From positions 1-7,727 of the forward strand of contig JAGLNY010000082.1 of NCBI GenBank assembly GCA_023139255.1: DNA of 7,727 nucleotides. Reading direction: 5' to 3'. This document shows, one piece after another, positions 4,875 through 7,727 of this stretch. This DNA is from Spirochaetales bacterium (GTDB taxonomy: Bacteria; Spirochaetota; Spirochaetia; JABMQR01). Numbering within the stretch: position 1 is the stretch's first letter; the number at the start of each line of letters is the position of its first letter. Below the pieces are notes generated by a model, which worked only from the letters and a program-made list of their open reading frames with translations, had not been told where the DNA came from and did no database searches. The position numbers were made by a program, and so were the translations under genes.

Positions 4875-5663
4875 ATGACAGCACCAGAATTTATCACCCG
4901 AAAAGAACAAGGATTACCCATCTCCATGATTACCTGCTATGATAGCTGGAGTGCCGCTATAATTGCGGAAACAGGACTGGATTGCATACTTGTAGGTGAC
5001 AGCGCGTCTATGGTTATGCATGGGTATGAATCAACCATCAATGCCACAATTGAGATGATGGCACCACTCACAGCTGCCGTCCGCCGAGGTGCCCCGGATG
5101 CATTTATCATCGGGGATATGCCTTTTCTCTCAAATCGCGTCAGCCTTGATATAGTATTGGAAAATGTCAGACAGCTTATGCAGGCGGGAGCTAATGCCGT
5201 TAAGCTTGAAGGCGCCAGGGGAAACCTGAAAACCATAGCCCATATAGTGGATTCCGGTGTCCCGGTAATGGGCCATTTAGGTCTGACCCCGCAGTCGGTT
5301 AACCAGTTAGGCGGTTACAAGGTACAGGGGAAGGAAGACCAGACTCGCTTCATGATCAAAGAAGAAGCCCTGCAGTTGGAGAAGGCCGGATGTTTTGCAA
5401 TTGTCATGGAATGTATTCCCGGCTCACTTGCTAAAGAGATATCGGGCAGTCTTTCCATCCCGGTCATCGGGATTGGGGCGGGAAACGGAGTAGACGGGCA
5501 GGTTCTGGTTCTTCAGGATATGCTGGGAATGAATACCGGCAAAGACCCGAAATTTGTACGCCGGTACCTCGAAGGAGCAAACCTGATCAGGGAAGCCCTG
5601 GACCAGTATCATCAGGATGTTATTGCCCGGACATTTCCGTCCAGAAAAGAGAGTTATAAATAA
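4875..5663 (+). CDS. panB: 3-methyl-2-oxobutanoate hydroxymethyltransferase (ketopantoate hydroxymethyltransferase)
   Basis: Catalyses the first step of pantothenate synthesis, transferring a hydroxymethyl group from 5,10-methylene-tetrahydrofolate to alpha-ketoisovalerate in the cytoplasm. The 262 residues match the usual family length of about 260. The TIM-barrel active site is complete: metal-binding D42 (LVGDSASM), D81 (IGDMPF) and E112 with K110 (VKLEGA), H134 in GHLGLTPQSVN, and the general base E179 in VMECIP. Family signatures GGYKVQG (146-152) and IPVIGIGAGNGVDGQ (195-209) are present. The start is supported by AAGGA 10 bases upstream and by alignment to the family N-terminus (ITCYDSWSA). 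Its TAA overlaps the panC ATG by one base (TAATG), which points to translational coupling. It is the first gene of the operon. Confidence 0.97.
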   Translation: MTAPEFITRKEQGLPISMITCYDSWSAAIIAETGLDCILVGDSASMVMHGYESTINATIEMMAPLTAAVRRGAPDAFIIGDMPFLSNRVSLDIVLENVRQLMQAGANAVKLEGARGNLKTIAHIVDSGVPVMGHLGLTPQSVNQLGGYKVQGKEDQTRFMIKEEALQLEKAGCFAIVMECIPGSLAKEISGSLSIPVIGIGAGNGVDGQVLVLQDMLGMNTGKDPKFVRRYLEGANLIREALDQYHQDVIARTFPSRKESYK

Positions 5664-6439
5664 TGCAGATTATCCGGAATCCGTTAGAGTGGCAGCAGCA
5701 GACATCCACACACAGACAAGCTGGCAGAAGTATCGGATTTGTTCCGACCATGGGTGCCCTGCATGAAGGGCATCTCAGCCTCATTCATCAATCCAAACAA
5801 GAAAATGACATCACTTGCACAAGCATCTTTGTTAATCCCGCCCAGTTTGACAACCCGGAAGACCTGGAAAATTATCCGGTTACCTGGGATGATGATATTG
5901 TTGCACTTGAGGCTGCCGGGCTTGATATGCTTCTCTATCCGGCACAGGGCAGTATGTATCCCGACAACTACACCTATAAAGTCGTGGAGCAGGAATTATC
6001 CCGTGAATTCTGTGGTGAATTCAGGTCCGGTCATTTTGACGGTGTCCTGACAGTAGTGACGAAGCTGCTGAACCTGACACATGCGGATCGTGCCTATTTC
6101 GGGGAAAAAGACTGGCAGCAGCTTGTCCTGTTACGCAGAATGGCAGAGGCGTTTTTTATGGAAACAGATATAGTTCCCTGTCCAACGGTAAGGGCTGATT
6201 CGGGACTTGCCCTCAGCTCTCGAAATGAGAACCTTACTCCGGATGAAAGAAGAATAGCCCCGTGGCTCTATAAAATTATATCTTCCGAAATGACAGTGGC
6301 TGAAATGCGTGAAACCCTGGAGGGGAAGGGGTTCCGTGTTGAGTATCTGAAAGAGTTTGAGGACCGGGAATCGAAAAAGCGGCTGTTAGCTGCTGTATAT
6401 CTTGGAAATGTGAGGTTGATTGACAATGTTGAAAGATGA
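5663..6439 (+). CDS. panC: Pantothenate synthetase (pantoate--beta-alanine ligase)
   Basis: Joins pantoate and beta-alanine using ATP, through a pantoyl-adenylate intermediate. At 258 residues it is somewhat shorter than the usual 280, with the loss in the C-terminal domain. The nucleotidyltransferase HIGH-type motif PTMGALHEGH is at 28-37, FVNPAQF at 56-62, FGEKDWQQ at 146-153 and the KMSKS-like loop GLALSSRN at 181-188. The usual YPRT segment reads YPVT (71-74), a small deviation. The start overlaps the panB stop. The 3' end overlaps the coaC gene by 14 bases. Confidence 0.97.
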   Translation: MQIIRNPLEWQQQTSTHRQAGRSIGFVPTMGALHEGHLSLIHQSKQENDITCTSIFVNPAQFDNPEDLENYPVTWDDDIVALEAAGLDMLLYPAQGSMYPDNYTYKVVEQELSREFCGEFRSGHFDGVLTVVTKLLNLTHADRAYFGEKDWQQLVLLRRMAEAFFMETDIVPCPTVRADSGLALSSRNENLTPDERRIAPWLYKIISSEMTVAEMRETLEGKGFRVEYLKEFEDRESKKRLLAAVYLGNVRLIDNVER

Positions 6440-6995
6440 TAATCAAAAAAAAGATGGGAAACATATACTGATTTGCCTGTCCGGTTCCATATCGGCATAC
6501 AAAGCAGCATCCCTTGCTTCAGCTCTTGTACAGGAAGGGCATGAGGTGCAGTGTGTTGCCACAGAGTCGGCGCTTCAGTTTATCGGACCGGCAGCTCTTG
6601 AGGGAATCACCCGGAAACCAGTTAAAACAGAAATGTTTGCCAATTCGTCAGAAATAGAACATATCGAACTGGCCAAGTGGGCTGATATAATACTCCTGTA
6701 TCCCGCCTCCGCGGCAACCATTGCCCGGCTGAGGATGGGACTGGCTGAGGATCTGGTTAGCGCAATATTCCTTGCAAACAATTTTCAGGTCCCGTACTGG
6801 ATAGCAACAGCAATGAATAACCAGATGCTTGAGAACCCGGCAACCCGTGAGAATCTCAGTATTCTTTCCGGATGGGGTGCTAGATTATTGGAAACTGAAC
6901 CTGGACTCCTCGCATGCGGGGAGATAGGTACTGGACGTCTGATGGAGCCGGAAATAGTTCAGGCGATGATAGGGGAGTATTTTCAGGAATTATGA
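6426..6995 (+). CDS. coaC: Phosphopantothenoylcysteine decarboxylase, stand-alone (CoaC)
   Basis: An FMN enzyme that decarboxylates 4'-phosphopantothenoylcysteine to 4'-phosphopantetheine. The 189 residues cover only the flavoprotein half of the usual CoaBC fusion. The FMN fold begins ILICLSGSISAYKAA (14-28). The catalytic histidine H79 is in IEHIELA, and YPASAATIARL (92-102) matches the PATA(N)TIA motif. The active-site lid ACGEIGTGR (163-171) carries the conserved Cys164. The substrate-binding PxMNxxMW motif reads TAMNNQML (128-135), with Thr for the usual Pro and Leu for Trp; the key Asn131 is kept. I chose ATG 6426 (GAGG 10 bases upstream) over a TTG two codons earlier. The stop overlaps coaB as ATGA. 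Confidence 0.92.
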   Translation: MLKDDNQKKDGKHILICLSGSISAYKAASLASALVQEGHEVQCVATESALQFIGPAALEGITRKPVKTEMFANSSEIEHIELAKWADIILLYPASAATIARLRMGLAEDLVSAIFLANNFQVPYWIATAMNNQMLENPATRENLSILSGWGARLLETEPGLLACGEIGTGRLMEPEIVQAMIGEYFQEL

Positions 6996-7717
6996 AAGTA
7001 TTGATTACTTCGGGGGGAACGGAAGAACCTCTGGATGGTGTTCGCTATATCACGAACTTCTCAACGGGCCGAACCGGGGCAGGACTTGCTGCGTACCTGG
7101 CTGCAAAAGGATCAGATGTAGTCCTGCTGCATGGATACCATGCAGTGTTACCCAGAACAGCGACCCCGGGAACTACGTATGGCGACATCACCCTTATCCC
7201 ATACCGGACATTTTCAGACCTTGATAAACGGCTGCAGGATATCCTGAAAAATGATCAGACTATAGATACTGTCATCCACCTTGCAGCAGTCAGCGATTAT
7301 TCGCCTGAATCAATCGAAACTCCGGATGGAAAATCTGTCCCTGCCGGCGTACAAGGGAAACTCTCTTCTGAATCAGAGACTATGATAGTCCGGCTCAGGA
7401 GAAATCATAAGATACTGAAGAGAATCCGGGAATATGCCTGTGGAGGAGGTATTATTCTAGTCGGTTTTAAATTAACCAATACCACTGATCCTGATGAGCA
7501 AAACCAGGCTGTTCAGGCACTTCTGCATAGCGGTATTTGTGATCTCCTGGTTCACAATGATCTGGGGGAGATCGGGGCCGGAGCCGAGGATTTTCATCAT
7601 GCAGCATCCATATATGATGCGGATGGGAACTTATTGTCGCATACCAAAACAAAACAGCAGCTTTTCCAGCAGCTCTATACCCATATTTGCCAATTAAAAA
7701 GGAGATTACACCCATGA
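6992..7717 (+). CDS. coaB: Phosphopantothenate--cysteine ligase, stand-alone (CoaB)
   Basis: Couples 4'-phosphopantothenate with cysteine using a nucleotide triphosphate, the step before CoaC. The 241 residues match the monofunctional CoaB known from streptococci and enterococci rather than the C-terminal half of CoaBC. Shared features are ITSGGTEEPLDGVRYITN (5-22), STGRTG (24-29), AAVSDYSP (98-105), GKLSSESE (122-129) with the conserved Lys123, VGFKL (157-161) and HNDLGEIGAG (188-197). The monofunctional class is reported to prefer CTP in streptococci; that is not visible here. The ATG at 6992 overlaps the coaC stop (ATGA). A longer frame reaching back to 6914 runs inside coaC and is not needed. 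The stop overlaps the next start, again as ATGA. Confidence 0.93.
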   Translation: MKVLITSGGTEEPLDGVRYITNFSTGRTGAGLAAYLAAKGSDVVLLHGYHAVLPRTATPGTTYGDITLIPYRTFSDLDKRLQDILKNDQTIDTVIHLAAVSDYSPESIETPDGKSVPAGVQGKLSSESETMIVRLRRNHKILKRIREYACGGGIILVGFKLTNTTDPDEQNQAVQALLHSGICDLLVHNDLGEIGAGAEDFHHAASIYDADGNLLSHTKTKQQLFQQLYTHICQLKRRLHP

Positions 7718-7727
7718 TCCTCTGCAT
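7714..7727 (+). CDS. Start of next operon gene, possibly type III pantothenate kinase (truncated by window end)
   Basis: Only ATG-ATC-CTC-TGC-AT is present, encoding M-I-L-C and the beginning of Ile or Met. It overlaps the coaB stop as ATGA and has AAAAAGGAG (7696-7704) nine bases upstream, an excellent ribosome site. Type III pantothenate kinases (CoaX) commonly begin with a strand of this kind followed by DxGNT, and this enzyme would supply the missing step between PanC and CoaB. The gene start is well supported; the identity is a guess from four residues and context. Confidence 0.5.

Noticed and set aside
4690..4878. A 62-codon frame ending in an ATGA overlap with panB
   Set aside because: It would start at a TTG that is itself the -35 box of the likely operon promoter, has no ribosome site, and its sequence is low in recognisable structure; the overlap is probably chance.
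6420..6425. TTG start for coaC two codons upstream
   Set aside because: Only four bases from the GAGG motif, against ten for the ATG at 6426; ATG preferred.
1..7727. CRISPR arrays, insertion sequences, rRNA, replication origins
   Set aside because: No regularly spaced direct repeats, transposase, rRNA sequence or iteron cluster seen.

Overview
This window comes from a bacterium of moderate GC content. Nothing in it fixes the phylum. A spirochaete-like origin is a guess, based on the style of the chemotaxis/two-component remnant and on separate CoaC and CoaB proteins beside pan genes.

Layout. (1) 1-1244, plus strand: a chimeric reading frame joins the C-terminal part of a CheR-type methyltransferase to a histidine-kinase ATPase domain and a receiver domain. 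It has no phospho-accepting histidine domain. Its CheR part is broken at the left edge, so this looks like a decayed or recombined gene. (2) 1265-2998, minus strand: a complete FAD-dependent oxidoreductase with a C-terminal beta-sandwich-like extension. (3) 3063-3226: a long imperfect inverted repeat with a perfect 18-bp palindrome at its centre, which also supplies the stop codon of the next gene. (4) 3219-4214: a phage-like regulatory switch. An XRE/S24 (CI/LexA-type) repressor on the minus strand diverges from a 55-residue ribbon-helix-helix-like protein on the plus strand. Back-to-back promoters and three repeated GTAC-containing sites lie in and around the gap between them. (5) 4301-4420: a tRNA-like element with an excellent T arm, a paired acceptor and a leucine-type D arm, but far too long and irregular in the middle. 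(6) 4471-4644: a 57-residue single-pass membrane protein starting at TTG behind a perfect GGAGG. (7) 4690-7727, plus strand: a promoter, a structured leader and a tightly overlapping operon panB-panC-coaC-coaB. A further gene starts at 7714, of which only four codons are visible (M-I-L-C), fitting coaX.

How the genes work together. panB and panC make pantothenate from ketoisovalerate and beta-alanine. CoaB and CoaC convert 4'-phosphopantothenate to 4'-phosphopantetheine as two separate proteins instead of the usual CoaBC fusion. If the cut-off gene is coaX, the operon also supplies the pantothenate kinase between these halves. All junctions overlap (TAATG, a 14-nt overlap, ATGA, ATGA), so translation is probably coupled. 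The stretch 3063-4470 looks like accessory DNA, perhaps the remnant of an integrated element next to a tRNA-like site.
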